Shown in pieces: positions 23,049-37,200 of a stretch of 64,000 bases of DNA (position 1 is the stretch's first letter; every line of letters starts with the position of its first letter). Below the pieces are notes generated by a model. It was given only the letters and a program-made list of their open reading frames with translations, was not told the origin of the DNA and searched no databases. Position numbers and translations under genes: made by a program. The DNA comes from Primulina eburnea (lineage: Eukaryota > Streptophyta > Magnoliopsida > Lamiales > Gesneriaceae): assembly GCF_022965805.1 (NCBI RefSeq), contig NC_133102.1, positions 3,852,885-3,916,884 on the forward strand, given 5' to 3'.

Positions 23049-26000
23049 CTACCTGCCTATGTCCCCTTCTCTTCTCCACGTGATGTCCTCTTTCATCATG
23101 TTCCCCGACTGCAAACAAAATTGTTCAGCTTTAGCATAGTGCATTTTGATGGCAGCAACTGGATCTGAGACACCAGAACACTGGCCTCCAACAAGTACTC
23201 TTCCAACATTAACTCCAACAATCCCTCTTGATTGCTGTTGAATTCCTGAGACGACATTCAATATGTTCCTTCTTTGCATGTCAGTGATAAATATATCTTG
23301 TGGGTTCTTCATATCTGTGGTCAAAGGTCGCGCCTCTAGACTCTTTAGATGGTCTGTCAACCCATTGCTGTTGCATAGATCTCTACTGTGACAAACTGAA
23401 ACACAGTTGAAAGAGCGGTCACTGCTCTTCACTATTCTCTGAAGTGGTGGCTGCTCGACTTTTGCTGCAGGCATAGAATAATTACTAAATGCTGAGGGAT
23501 ACTTGGCCAACAAGAGGGAAGAGTCGGCCACGGGAGGGAGGCCAGTCTGCATCCTGTTCCTATCCCAAAAACCGAAATTCGTAACAGGAGTATTTCCAGA
23601 GCCGAGGTGGTGGTTACTATCAAATTTTGACACTGCTGAACCTACGCTGACCTTCTGATCACCATTTAATTTCAGGTTCCGAGTCGGGCCATTGGATATA
23701 TGATGCTGACCACCATTGTCATCAGTTGGTTGCCCGCTACAATTTGATTTCTGCTCGGAGGATGCTAAGATCTTACCAAACAATTTTACATCACCATTCC
23801 TAAAAGGTTTTTCCACATTAGATGAGCAGCTGGCTTGGGTTCTAGATTGACCAATGCTGTGTGGTTGCAATGGATGCAAAGCCTCGATTTCATGGGAATG
23901 AAATCTTGAGCTCCTACACTTCTGAAGAGAGAACCCTGCACGATGGGTAGAATACATTTTTCCATGAGAGGAATTTTGAAGCGGAACTGTTTTTTTGCAA
24001 CTAACAAATCCTTTCATCTCCTTGTTCACTATTGGCCTGGGAACCGAGGACCCTCTTAGGAACTGACGAGGATCTGAACACGTGTGACCAGATAAATGCT
24101 GCTGACAATCACCTGTACCAACAATGCTCTGAGAATGCTCATCATCAACCCAATCAACACCAACAGCTGATAAAGCATTATGATTTGAAAGTTTCTGATA
24201 TCTAATTGGAACAGAGAACAGTGTTGAGGACCTCAAGGATGCTATATGACTACTCTTCTCCCATGGATCGACACAAGATTTTTCATTACAGTTTTCAAGC
24301 ACAGCCTTCTTTTGGAAAGAAATATAATCAGCTTGTGTAGCAGAATGTACATCCAGAAGAGGGGGAGAGGCATTCTCAGTCAGCTGCAACTCACACTTCA
24401 TCCCAAGAACCGTGCAATTTATGCCACTGATATTGGCAGAATTAACATCAGTATCTTCAACTTTCTTATCAGCGAACACAAGTTCTGGTTCTCGGCAATC
24501 TTTCCCAAGATGCCCATCCGAAACCTCAACCAAAACCATGTCCTCACCTTCACTTGATTCCTTACGCAAGCGATGCTCAGCTGTCTCTTCAACCTTTTGT
24601 ACAGTTTCCTCATCAGAGGATACGTCCATGGTACCGAGTTCCTGCACATATACACACACGTCATTTGCACTATTCCGTCTAATGATATCCACATTGAAGT
24701 CCATAACATGATTATGAAGTTGACAATCACCCATCAATTCACATCTCTTTGAATCAAGCTTCAAATGCCGTTTACATTCGATTACATCATATTCATGCCT
24801 TGATTTCATGTCAGATGGCAGAAGATCTTCCATCTTGCAATCCGACCCCTCATTGAAAACAACAGACCCAGTTTCCACAGCACTAGCATCTTCCATGTCA
24901 CTACCACCTCCATTACCATCACCAGAGACTGCATTACCTTGTCCAGGTTGAATCAGATCCAACTCAAGACACTTCCTAGCTTTGCTAAAGAAAACCTTAC
25001 ATTGGTCCCTCGATCTTGTTCTGACACATTGTGAGATCCTCTCAAAATCTCTGCCATAAGATGACAGGGACTGAATAAAGATTGATTTCTCCGTATCACT
25101 CCAATCAGTATAATCCAGCTCCCCACATCTCTCATCGGAGCACTCATCATCAACACTCAATGTAACTTCAGGGGTTGAAGGACGCTTCATAGAAAACCGA
25201 ACATTCTGGCACCTCCAATCCTGATATCCGTCCACAGGATCAACTGAACTCGTGATGCAAGAACTCAGAGCCTCGGACGATATGGAACCACAAATACCAG
25301 CCAATACATCAGCAGCTATGGCTTCTCTCTCATTGTCGTACAGATCTGGACCGTTAAACCTCTGAAAAGAACTATCATACGACCTTGGTGCTTTGTGACC
25401 AGTAGATGCACCAAAAGAAAACCTAGACATGCATTTCTGGTGAACCTCTGCACCCATATTGGCATGAGCCACAACTGCTGATGCTGCGCCCAGAATATCA
25501 AGGGAAGCCGAAGCAGCCCCACGGCCCCATCTTTTACCTGATGCAACAAGGTATGTAGTCGATTGGGAATTACCACATTTAAAAATGTCAGGCTTCTTTC
25601 TAGCTTTCTCAAAGCAGTCCGATTTGTGGTTCTTGTAGTAAAACTCAACACACTCTGCTGTTGTTTTATGATCTAGAAAGGATGCAATCTTCCTGAAATC
25701 TTTCCCAAAAGTAGCAAGCTTATCTATGAAGATATCCCTCTCTTCAGGCGTCCAGGTATTGATCATAGACCTTTCTGTTTCAAGGGTGTGAGGATCTTCC
25801 ACAAGACCATTATCTGAAATAAACCTCGAAATCTGCATCTCCTTCTTGTCCAAAATTAAAGCAGGCATCTTCAAAGTATTTCTATATGGTTTAAACGAGG
25901 ACACTGAAAGCAGCTCGCTAACAAAATCAATCACATCTTCTGCCAAGACTGTTTCAGAGTTCCCAGCTGCAAACATAGTCAAGGAGAATTAATGAAAAGT

Positions 26001-29000
26001 CCGGAGGAATTTTCTGATACAAAACCAATTTGGAATCTAAATATGTTCCAGCTATGAATGAAATATACAAGGAAATACATAAGGACAATCAGGTAATATT
26101 TGCAAAAAACTACAGAAAGGAATGTCATGGACCCAAACACGTCAGACCAGACCAGTATGCAAACGGATCAAGATGCAAAGCCCAAGGACATAATTTACCA
26201 ACAATTCAGTCATAGAAGATTCAAGAATAAAAAATATGAAAATCTGCAAGTATTGATACAATCTTTAGTTACTTTCCATTTTTTCCATAAATGGCATACT
26301 TTCGGGATATAAGAATGCATTAAGCCAGGCCCTTCCTAAATGATGACTCTTTTTTTGTATTTAAACTACTCAACTAATGAATAAAAGGATATCTTGAATT
26401 CCAAATAATTACTATACTAAAGAGATCAATGGGTTCTGTCAAGGAACGAGCCCCTAAAAATTATTCAAGATAGATAAAAATGACAGAATAACCCACAAAC
26501 CTATCTCGGAGCTCAAAGATCGACCTATCCATTGTCCAAAAACTAGATCCTCATCACAAGCTCATAACAAAGAACCACTCCAAACCACAAACCGGCTCAT
26601 TTTTAAAGCAATCACCGGTACATATATCATCAATCGTTAATGCAGACACTTCAAACATTACAGACCATCACAAATCAAACCAACTGATCAATTAGCCAAG
26701 AACTACTTTTCTCGTATCTGATTATTTACAACAAAGCAATAAAGTGATGAGAAGATCATAGTTAGCTCCCATTTTCATGCAGCATGCAGACAGGCGAAGG
26801 AAGATGTATGACACTATAAAATCACAAGTTTATTTCAGTTGCCACACATAGGCATCTAAGATTTTTAGTCCAGTCCAGTCCTGTTTTGTTACAGAAGCAA
26901 TTAGACTAAAAGAATGTTTTATTAACCAAATTTATAGAAAAATGGTTCTTTAATGCCAAATAACAAACACAATCCCTATTTATTTAATGTTAAAAAAGCC
27001 CAGCAATCTGCATGCATACGTCTATCTCCCTTGCGGCCATAGTTGTCACGGGCGAAAGCCTCACCGAGGCGCGCAAGGGCCACGGCGTCTTAGGCGCAAG
27101 GCGCACATTTTTAAATTATTTACAAAATTTATTTATTTTAGAATAAATATATTAAAATAAGAAATAATTAAGTCGCAATGTCACACAAAACAAAAAATAA
27201 TTAATAAGTTCATAGTAATCAGAAACATGATTAAAATTCTTCAATCATCCAAATCAAGTTCATTTTCTTTCATCGAATCATCAAAGTCTCTACAACTTTC
27301 AGACTTGTATTATTTGACTACATCATTTTCTTGATCAACATCAATTTTTACTTCTTCATCTAAAACATGTGAAATTGGTCATTTTCTGGTTGTTTTGGAT
27401 GTAAATTCCATCACTTTGTTCTTCTGTTCAGAGCTCTCTTCTTCAGATTCATGTGTTGGGGCGTTGGGTTTCTAGGTTTTGGGTTTGGGTTTGGGTTATT
27501 TGTTTTAAACAAGTAATTAAAAAAAACTCACCTAGGCGCACTTCCTGAGTGAACTTCCAAGGCTAGTCCAGGCGAGTGTCTGGGCTCGCCTTAGTGAATC
27601 GCTGCGCCTAGGATGAATCCAAACTAGCATCAAATATCTGTAGCATAAACTCATTTTTCAGCCAAAGGGCCAAATGAAATTGATTTGCAATACGATCTTT
27701 ATTCCTATTATCAGCATTCAGTATTCTTCAAAGAATTGCCAAAACTCAGCTCTTCATATTTGAAGACAAATGAAATTGACCTCCAAACACTCATGCGATC
27801 TCTAATCCTAGTATCAGAATTGAGTTTTCTGTGACAAAAAACCAACTGAATGCATGAAAATAAATGCCAATCACAGTCGTATATCTTACGAAACCAAGGG
27901 CAAGCCAGAAAACTTCCTACCAAAAAAGACTCACAATTCTGACATAAAAATGCATCACAGTCAACACAACGTTAAAGTTAAAACAAAGTATAATTAAAGA
28001 GCTTCACCATGTGTCATTAATTCCAAAACAATACCCAGTTCTAGTCAAGGGTAAGCGCCTAAGTTCAAGGCCCAATGAAGATAGTGGCTATAGCTTGTGT
28101 CTAGAGACAACCTAGGTGATAAAGAACAAGTCTTGGTGCACTTAAAGGCTCAAGATGCCTCTAAAGGGTGTCTTAAATGTATTTAAGGCCCAGGTGGATA
28201 ATACAAAGTAAGTCATCCATTCTCTAACGTGTAAGTACTGGATGAATATATGAAATTTTCACCACATATTAGAACTTTACGGTATTAGTGTATTATACCA
28301 AAATGCACCTCCTTCTGAGTATTGATTAGGTGTTGCAACTGTGTCAAAATATAAAACACTTGACGAGTACATAAAATTGACGTAGTTACGAAGTGATGGA
28401 TGTTTTTTTACCAGCTGCAGAAATCCGAGCACAACTGAAACGATGCTTTTTATGCCCAATTAGATCTGGTTTCTTGTGAGCCAACGCTCGAAGTTTCCTC
28501 ACAGAAACTAATCGACCTTGCAACCAGAAATGCTGAAATAACTTGTATTTAAGAGTAAGAACCTTCTCCTTGAACCTTAGAAATCGCTTCCTCCTTAGAA
28601 AGTTCTTTTTGATAACTGTGAGATCGCCTTGCAAGCAAGAGACACTGTAACACATTCCAAAATTGAAAATATTATTTTCGGAAGGTACTAACTTATTTAA
28701 AGCCTCAGAAGCCACATTTGCAGAATCTTTATTAGAAGCCAATATTGAGTGATAAATATCCGGAATATCATAACGCATATCACAGATCTCAGCAAGATCT
28801 GGACAACTTTTGGTTACAGTCAGCTCATCATAATCAGCATGGCCAGCATTCTTCCCATCATACAGACCATTATCTAGACATTTTTCGACCAAGTTACTAG
28901 AATTGTTACCAGCCAAATTCACCAAACCTCTAGCAGTCTGAGGACAAAAGTCCTCCACAGAAGAAGACACCTCAACACATTTTGAGGAAGCACATCCTGT

Positions 29001-31901
29001 GTAATCAGTATTCTCTACTTTCAACCTCACGTCCTCGGCTTTGATTGCGACAGGTGCATTTTCAACAATTGTACATTCAGATGAAACAAGGTGCAAAGGA
29101 GCATGCCTGAAAGAAAAATTGGAATCAGTAACTTGCTCCTCAAAATGTTTTAAGTGGGTCTCTTCTGGTTGCAAGCTGGGAACATCTGGAAGAGGGCAGT
29201 AACTTCTACGTTCTGATATCAATGACTTGAGTTCAGTTTCCAGCGAATCTATCTCAGATTCTGTCATTTCAAGTGCTTTGGACACGTCACTCTTCCACAA
29301 GAACAACTTGCTGGCTCCCACATAATAAGTCCCAGAACTTTGATCCCCAGATGGTAACAATTCGCTAACCAAAGAACTCATGCTAGAGAGTGATGAAAGT
29401 TCCAGGCTTTCTGACTTAAGCACCGGTCCATCAAAGGGAGTCTGGGATACAGTACTGGGTGAACATGTGAAATTAGATGCTCCGTGGTCAACTTTAGCAC
29501 AATTGACTGTTTCTTTCTCTTCACTCCCTGTAACATTCAAACAAAAACGAAATAAGTATTAAGGAAGAAGAAGAAACCTACTGAACAAATGAGATAATAT
29601 AAACAGTCATCAATCTCAATTCTGCGGTCCAAAATATAATATTAAAAATCACAACCAGGAGTTCATCAGCAATGTAATGTAGCTAACTTCATCATTAAAA
29701 AAGGCAAAACAATACAATCAGAAGTTCTCTAGCGATGAGAAATTGCTTCTTCTGTCAATACAAAGTTAAAGGAAAATTATTAGACAACTTCAAAATTACA
29801 TACTTGGCATTGCCTTCAAGATCCGATTTTGTAAACTGGTTACAACATTAGTTGCATGCCTAGACAAGTATAAACAGTTGAATGAAAATAAATCCCAGGC
29901 CTACCTCTACCATGAAGAACAATCTCGCATCATAAAGCAAAAATCATTCAATGATGAAAAGCTCATCTGAAATTCACTTAAAAGCAGTCATGAAAATACT
30001 CAAATATGTCCACCAATAACAAATCACATCTATGCTCTGCATTCTACTTCCTTGCAGGTGTACATACTCCCATGTCATTACTAACCCACCTAAATTTTGT
30101 GGGTAGTAAATTAGTAATTACATAAAAGGCTAATGAAGCTATAAAAGAAAGGTACATTATGTAACAATGACCACATATTACCTGGTGAAGAACTACAAGC
30201 AGCCAAAGACGGAGTTGCTGGTGAGGTACAATCTTCCAAATCTGCAACTCTTTGACTCTTTTCAAGCATGTTCATGGTGTGAGCATGTACAGTTTCTTCT
30301 ATATTATCGAATCTGATGACCATGGAATTATTTATTGCATCGTCTTCATGGCCATCAACTTTCTTTTTCTCATACTTTGCCAGTCCCTCTCCCCAGCCAA
30401 GACGTTGCTTCTTCCTGGAAATAGGCTCCTCTGAAGATGCTGCAGCAAATGTCATCAAACCAGAAGCACCAACATCAGCTGTAGGAGACTGCACAGGTGT
30501 CACTTTCTTTTGCTGCACCTCAGCAGCTATCTCAATAGAGTCCACTCCCACGCTCTTTGAGCTACTTGAATGGCTGAGGCAAGAGCCCCTTGATGATAAG
30601 CTCCTTGACCTTGACCATTTCAGAGGCTTCCAATTTATTGACGCCATGCGTGTTTCTTTCTCATATTTCCCTGTATTCACCAACTCATCCACATTGCCAT
30701 CACCCTTATCTGGCTGTTCTTTTGCAATAGAATCAGGTTTTTCTGATTTGAGTTCATCAAGAGTGGGATGAGAAAAGTTGTTCTCGTTTCTGTTCTCACC
30801 CTCATTATTGCGAGCTTCAGCATTCTCTATAGACCTCTGTTCATTAATCTCAACGCTTCTTCCAGGACCGTCCGATGATGCAGAAGGTTCCCGATAGGTT
30901 GCTCTCCAATATTTTTGGCTAAAGGACCCCCTATTATCTTTGAAATTTCTGAGATGCCTAACTCCATCACTGCCCAGACCGTAAGGCCGAAAATTCTCTT
31001 CATCTAAATTCCTGTCACTGAATCGAGACCCGTTGGGAAGAAATCCATGACCAACATACTCAGGATGCATGTGCCAAGCAGCTTGCTTTCCATGACCTTA
31101 AGGGGATATAACGAGGAAAATGATTTTGTAAAACCCAAAAATGGGAGGCTGTAAACTTGTAGAGCACAGAAAGGGAAAATAACCAGGTAAAGGATGCCCA
31201 AAAAAAAATCACGCCTAAGCAAGATTTCAGCACTTGTCAAGGCAATCAAAAGAATAGAGCATACATGATCAAAAACAAAAATAGAGCACAGACGAATTTA
31301 ACACCATAAACATCGTCACCTTTTCAATGCTTCAGTTTTTTTACATATCACATCTACTCCAACCTTATCCACCAAAAACCAATCACATAATTCATACCTG
31401 AAAATTATGGCCACATACCAGGGCCCCTTTTCTTCTTCCACAAATTACTTAGAATGAAGTATGGAAAAACTTTTCCCATAATTTAAGGGCTAAAGACCTC
31501 AACTTTCCATTGATTACTCGAAAAAATCGACCAATTTCAATTAACCAAAAATAAATTCTGTATAGCCCAATTTGACAAAACTAAAGGGTAACCGCACTGT
31601 TCAGACTCTATTACCGGAAGAAAATAATACGTAAAAGAAATTACGAAATTCGATATCCAATTGAATACTGACCTGGAGGAAGAGGGCCAGAACGGAAATC
31701 AGAGTACCAACGCGGCTGTTGTTGCTGATAGTGTTGGCGGCGATAAGGCGGAGGGTGGGGCGGCGGTGCATCGGGGTGGTGTTGGTCTCTCCATCTGGGA
31801 GGCCAACCGCCTCCGTACCCACCGCCAAAACGAGGGTCCGACCCGGATCTCTCGTGCTTCCGGAAGTCTCTCCGATCCCATGGAAAAGGCTCCGCCGGCA
31901 T
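23049..31901 (-). CDS. PWR: POWERDRESS-like SANT-domain corepressor
   Basis: Four coding exons on the minus strand: 31673-31901, 30182-31096, 28412-29527, 23049-25966. The spliced length is 5,178 bases, or 1,725 residues, in frame throughout. I chose the ATG at 31901 (MPAEPFPWDRRDFRK), which matches the family start. The protein opens with a Gly/Pro/His/Arg-rich stretch, then a KKQRLGWGEGLAKYEKKK block near residue 310. A coiled stretch follows (ESEIDSLETELKSL). Two SANT domains lie at about 823-872 (WTPEERDIFIDKLATFGKDF) and 1040-1088 (WSDTEKSIFIQSLSSYGRDF). This is the plant counterpart of animal N-CoR/SMRT. Arabidopsis PWR (AT3G52250) works with histone deacetylase HDA9 in the nucleus and affects floral meristem fate, ageing and growth. 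No lesion is seen, so the gene looks functional. Confidence 0.92.
27038..27615. repeat. Decayed CATAGTTGTCA/GGCGC element in a PWR intron
   Basis: It starts CATAGTTGTCACGGGCG, sharing its first 11 bases with the hAT MITE at 8405, and both ends are rich in GGCGC and GCGCC words. The matching right terminus and 8-bp duplication are not visible. It lies in the 2.4-kb intron 25967-28411. A still older GCGCCTAAG-containing scrap is at about 28050-28200. Confidence 0.5.
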
Positions 31902-32534
31902 CAAATCCTACACTACTACTTAACAAATTATGGCTTTTTCTGTACCTTGTCACCTCATTCAATGCCTCGTACGCCAAGAAAAGAATGCCAATCTAATTTG
32001 AACTCCAGGGTCCAAGGACAAAAAAAAATCAAAAAAGAAGCAATCAATCACAAGCGATAAAACACCTTAATTTAGATTTCCCATTTTCTGGGACAATTGA
32101 AAGTGAGAATGCGCCGCGATGAGGGACAAAAGGTGGAAGAGGGCAATTGACAATCGAAGAGGGATTTTCTTGGGCGCGGCGCTCTGATTCTCGATTATAT
32201 TATATTATTATTTTTGTTTTGTGAGAGAGCAGCGATGATGTGAGACATGCAGGCGGGTGTTCGATTAGGGTTTCTACCGCGTGCGCGCCGATTCTATATA
32301 CGTGGTTGTACATTTTGGATGGTATGGAATAAGAGAATCTAGCCGAGTTGTACTTATATACCAAAGCAGCCAATAGAATTTGAATCTGGTCTTGAGGTCT
32401 CATCCTTCTCACTGAGGCAAGTGACTTTAGTTTGAGATTGACTATCTTGAATAATTTTAATTTTAATATTGATATATATATATAGACAGTTCATGTCAGT
32501 TTTTTTTATAATTTCGATCCATCGTACCAATATA

Positions 32535-32734
32535 TATAATGAACGAAACAGATAGTTAAGATGCTATCGTAATATTACATGTGAAGTAGACGTTTGTGTT
32601 TTCAATTATGGATACTGATGTCTTTTAGCTGTGATATAACGAACGAAGCAGGTGGTTAAGATGATATCGTAACGTTACACGTGAAGTAGACGTTTGTGTT
32701 TTCAATTGTGGATATTGATGTCTTTTAGCTGTGA
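32535..32734. repeat. 100-bp tandem duplication
   Basis: The blocks 32535-32634 and 32635-32734 are direct copies with about a dozen differences. They share the words AAGTAGACGTTTGTGTTTTC and GATGTCTTTTAGCTGTGA. They lie 0.6-0.8 kb upstream of the PWR start. Confidence 0.85.
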
Positions 32735-33077
32735 AATATAACGAGATAACAGACAATTTTTTGGTATCACTGTGTCTTTTATTGTGAAAATTATCTGATG
32801 TGCGAGACAATAACACACACTACAATACAATAAAAATGTCGTTATCGCATTAATTTCATATCTAACTAATCATAGTAAATTCCAAGCACTTATAATTTGA
32901 CGTGTTGAGAGGAAATTGATTTATGAAAAAGATATAAAATAATAAATATAGTTGGATGATATGTGAATCAATGATCTCGTCTCATGTATGAGGTTGCAAA
33001 GATTTTTCATATAGTTAAATCGACATTTTCTTAATTATCTTAAATATCTCATATTCTAATGATATGTTTTTTAAAAC

Positions 33078-33257
33078 GAGTAGGTCTCTTGTGAGACGTT
33101 CTCACGAATCTTTATCTGTAAGACGGATCAATCTTACCGATATTCACAATAAAAAGTAATACTCTTAACATAAAAAGTAATATTTTTTCATTGATAATCC
33201 AAATAACATATCTGTTTCATAAAATACGACATGTACAATCTCACACAAGTTTTTATC
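33078..33257 (-). mobile_element. Mutator-type MITE, 180 bp, perfect 9-bp target duplication
   Basis: The element runs from GAGTAGGTCTC to ACAAGTTTTTATC, and an exact TTTTAAAAC flanks both sides (33069-33077 and 33258-33266). Each end carries a GTGAGAC..GTCTCAC type palindrome. A nine-base target duplication is typical of the Mutator superfamily. It is non-coding. Confidence 0.9.
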
Positions 33258-34256
33258 TTTTAAAACATGGTTTATTTATTCGTCTCTTTTCATATTATTT
33301 GATTATTTCCATCCGTTTGTTTGTATCAAATGATTTTTATCGCTTTTTAAAATGTTTCTTTCTACCTTGATTTGACGTCCACGATCCAATCAACTTTTAG
33401 ATTTCTTTTAAAAAAATCTAAATTACACCAACAGAGAGTTGGATAACCAACTAGAATTCAAAGATTGATAAAATAAAACAATAGTTTGACTTTACAAAAT
33501 TTCTTTGCCTTTTCTGAGTACAAACACAAATGTACAACCACTCGAAGCAGTTGCAAGAAAAACACGGCGCAGCAGATCTTGGCCCCACGTGCGTGCGTGC
33601 GTGCCTCCTCGTGTGGTGGTCGCGGATCTCAACGAAAAATATTAACAACAAATTCAATCTCCTTTGGCGTCCACTTACTTTTTTCTATCGCTAAATATAT
33701 ATTTTTTTCCCACAGTATTTTCCTCCAATTTTATTTTAAGTGAAATCCCAAAATGCTCTTCCGTCGAGGGAACATCATCAATTCACGGGAAACATTTCAC
33801 CCTATCTTGTGGGACAATGCTCTCGTGAGAAGATTAAAGATTCAATTTTAACCATACATATATGGAGTCCACCAATTTTTTTACCATCAATGGCCCAGAT
33901 CCTTTTGGAGCACTGCCCCACTAGCATCGACTCTTCCAATTCACGGGGTGGAACCACGTCACGTGCTGTTCATTGATAAATGGACTGCTGACGTGTGGTA
34001 CAATGTTTTGGGAAAAAAGAGAGTCGAACTAAGCATTAATTCATTTTCCCAATCTATTTTGGACCCATTGGCAGTGACGTGTTAATATAGATCAAATTTT
34101 ACATGAATTTTGCTATTTTAGGAAAAGAAATGATGGGGATTGAAAATCAAAACAGGCAAAAATTCCTCTTGCATCCGAAAGTATAAATAAGAAATACAGA
34201 GTACATACTGTACAAAACCAATCCAATTGAGCAAATGAGGTTGCATTTCCGAGCTT

Positions 34257-37200
34257 TTAAACGTTTTCCGTCGCATCTTCGTTCTTTTTCCCCTCTGTCG
34301 TTCCTGCCGCAGCCAGTCTCTCTGATCCCAGTCGTTCTTCCAGCGCACGCGCACCTCTCTCCCTTCAGTTTTAAAAGAAACATTTCAGCAGAGTTAATTT
34401 CGTCCCGACCAGACATTCAAATCGTATGACAAGCAACAAGAATGAAAGATCATGCAATCTTTTCCAAGTAATAGGTGTCCAAAACATCTCAATTCAATTT
34501 TTCCTAATGTTGAAGCACCATTCCCACAAAACTGACACAAATTCTTCAACAAATCACAGAACTAAAAAAGGTCGTACTGTAGTATTATATCGATGTTCAA
34601 TGAGCATTGTAGCTCAATCACTCCAACATTCAGAAATTCTCATCGACCACCAAACCAATAACTCATAAATCATGACAAACTGTCCGTTAATTTGATATGT
34701 GCAAACAAATTAGCTCAGTGGTAGTACGTTAAAACAATTAGAAAGCATCATAAAGATAAACACCAAGTTATCCCCAACTGACAGCAAATCATGCAATTCA
34801 TAGGCAAGTCAAGCAATCTGCCCCCACCAGTTAATTAAGTCCATGAATGTTAAGTCCAAAGTAGCACAAAAGATTACCTCCTCCTAGATGCTTCGATGGG
34901 ATCTGAACCAGGAAACGAGGAACCCCCTAAAGTGTAGCCCCTAGACTCTTCAGAGGTTTCAGATCTTCTTCCACAAAGCATCCGTTCAAAAATTGCAGCA
35001 ACCGGATTAATGACAGGTCTGCAGATCATCCATCATTCATAGTAAGTATTGTGATGCAGACACGTGAAATAAAAGGAAACGAAGAAAAAGTCTCAATCAC
35101 AAATAAGACCAGAGGTATGGCCAAATACCTTAAAAAATCAGGAAAGAAGGTAGAAAATGCAAAATCATCACTTGAGTCGCCTCTTCGTTTCGTCTCTGTA
35201 TTACGCTGCCAGTATCTGAGGTAAATCCAACCTATGTAGGTGCCAAATATTAAGGTAGGAAGAGATGAGGCAGACTCCACATTAAAAAAACTTACAACCA
35301 CAGCCACCAACAATGCTAGAGAAGGCAACCACTGCAAAAAAGTAGAATAAGAGACACTTAAAAGAATAAAAAGAAAATATTGCTTAGTGTTTTCGTGTTT
35401 TGAGATAAATTTAAAACTTTTTGTTATAAAACAAAAACATAAAAAGCAAATGTCCATACCTTGGCTTTTAACTTCAACCAAGATAGCTCTTGATCAGGTA
35501 TTATTTGCTTGATGCCAACTAAGAACCCTGAAAGAACCCCTTGGAAACCAGAAATAGGCATATAGCTGCAATATAACAACAATTACGAAACTATAATTTT
35601 CTTAAACTCATTTTTCGATATCAGGGTAGCAACATATAGATGATGGTAATAACAGCTAGCCTGAAGGGTCAAAGTTTTAAAGACAGGTCTCTTGTTTTGA
35701 ATGGTTCAAATTAGATTGAATACGGAACATGATATTTCACTTAGATTTTTTACCAAATTACAGTGATTCCAGTTAACAAGCATGAATAAAAAACATTAAC
35801 AGGAAAGGAATGGAGCAGGAAAAAGAGCACTCAAATACATTTCCTGCATAAAATGTTGCTCTTGCATTACTTACAGGTAACTTTCCTCCCTTGTAATGTA
35901 GTACAAGGAAATAGCTGTGATGAAAGCGCAGACTGATGTCAGAAAGTTAACAGCAAAAACGAACTTCAGAAATTCTCTAGAACCCCATATAGGTTCAAGT
36001 AGCTTTCCGAGGAAAAGAAGACCAATGGTGCTGATGACTACCTGCAAAACAATGATAATATTTGAAACCCAAGGACAACAAATAAAAGGTGAATGTAGTG
36101 GACTGCAAATAATTTTTTTTTAAAAAAAAACTACATACTCCATATATTGATTGCTCAATGTAACCAGCTGTAATGAGGTTCCAAGCAAAAGGAATGGTCC
36201 TACAGTAGATCCACAAATAAATGGCGGTGTCATGATTCCTGGAATCTAAATCTAAGTGAAAGGTTATGCAAAAAAACAATAATGCCTGAAACTAGGCCCC
36301 GACTGAGGGTTTTAGCTGATGGAAATGTCAGTCACAGGTAAAGCTTGCTATAGCCTCCACTCCAAAGTTAATCTAATAATGGTCATGTGCTAGAATTTAT
36401 GACCTTTTTCATTACTCATGGTTGAAAAGAAGAAAAGGACAGTAATCACTTTCAATTAATGGATCACGTGCAGCAATGCACTCAACTCTCTTACTCTCTG
36501 TGTTTTCACTGTGGGGAGGGGGGTGAGCGGATCCACAGTCACTCACCTTGTTGTTTACAAGTCAGGTCAACATGCTGGTATCAACATTTGATGAATCTTT
36601 CACAAACCCCAAGCCCCGCTCCCTGGAACTCACTTCTCTTCCCATCCAACTGTATGATTCCATACTGTTTGCAGTGAATGCACCAATAGGCAATTTCTTT
36701 TTTGCACCAACTGACCACTCTTTTAGTGAAGCACACATGAGATTTTGGTTCTAAATCCAAAGGCTTAATGCAACCCAAATATCTTACCACCCCAGCTATG
36801 TAAGGCAGAGTACAGAGAGTTTTTTTTAATAATACTCGATAAACTGAGATCTTCATCGTAATCTATTTAGCGAGTCATCCAAAATCCAAACAAACAAATA
36901 AATAAACCAACAGATATCAGGCTAAAGTAACTCTCCCACCTCCCCATTAAGCTACCAAAACAATCCGGGCGCATAAAAAACACAAAAAAACACAGAGGGA
37001 GATGAAAAGAAAAAGGATATTACTTGGCTGGAATAAGAGCAAGATAAGAAACAGCAGAGGGCAAAAACTGAACAACAATGTGACCGCCGATCAGCACTGC
37101 CGCCATCCCTTTGCAGAGCCTTGTAAATCCAGAGAACATCGTGCCCTGGAAAAAAATAATTCAGCAAAATGAATAAGTTATTATTTTTCACAGGTTAACA

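Larger units (their letters stand above)
31902..34256. other. Upstream of PWR: promoter region plus repeats
   Basis: The 5' UTR and promoter of the SANT gene are expected just right of 31901. Further right are a 100-bp tandem duplication (32535-32734), a Mutator-type MITE (33078-33257), and AT-rich sequence up to the 3' end of the RBL19-like gene. No coding exon was seen. Confidence 0.5.

Noticed and set aside
24246..24711. Frames of about 100 codons within the PWR last exon, both strands
   Set aside because: They are shadows of the 977-codon PWR frame and show no family features.
27038..27615. Second complete hAT MITE
   Set aside because: The left terminus matches, but no inverted right end or 8-bp duplication could be found, so it is kept only as a decayed repeat.
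34711..34740. tRNA-like word TTAGCTCAGTGGTAG
   Set aside because: It resembles a tRNA D-arm A box, but no B box (GGTTCRA type), acceptor stem or anticodon arm follows at the right distance.
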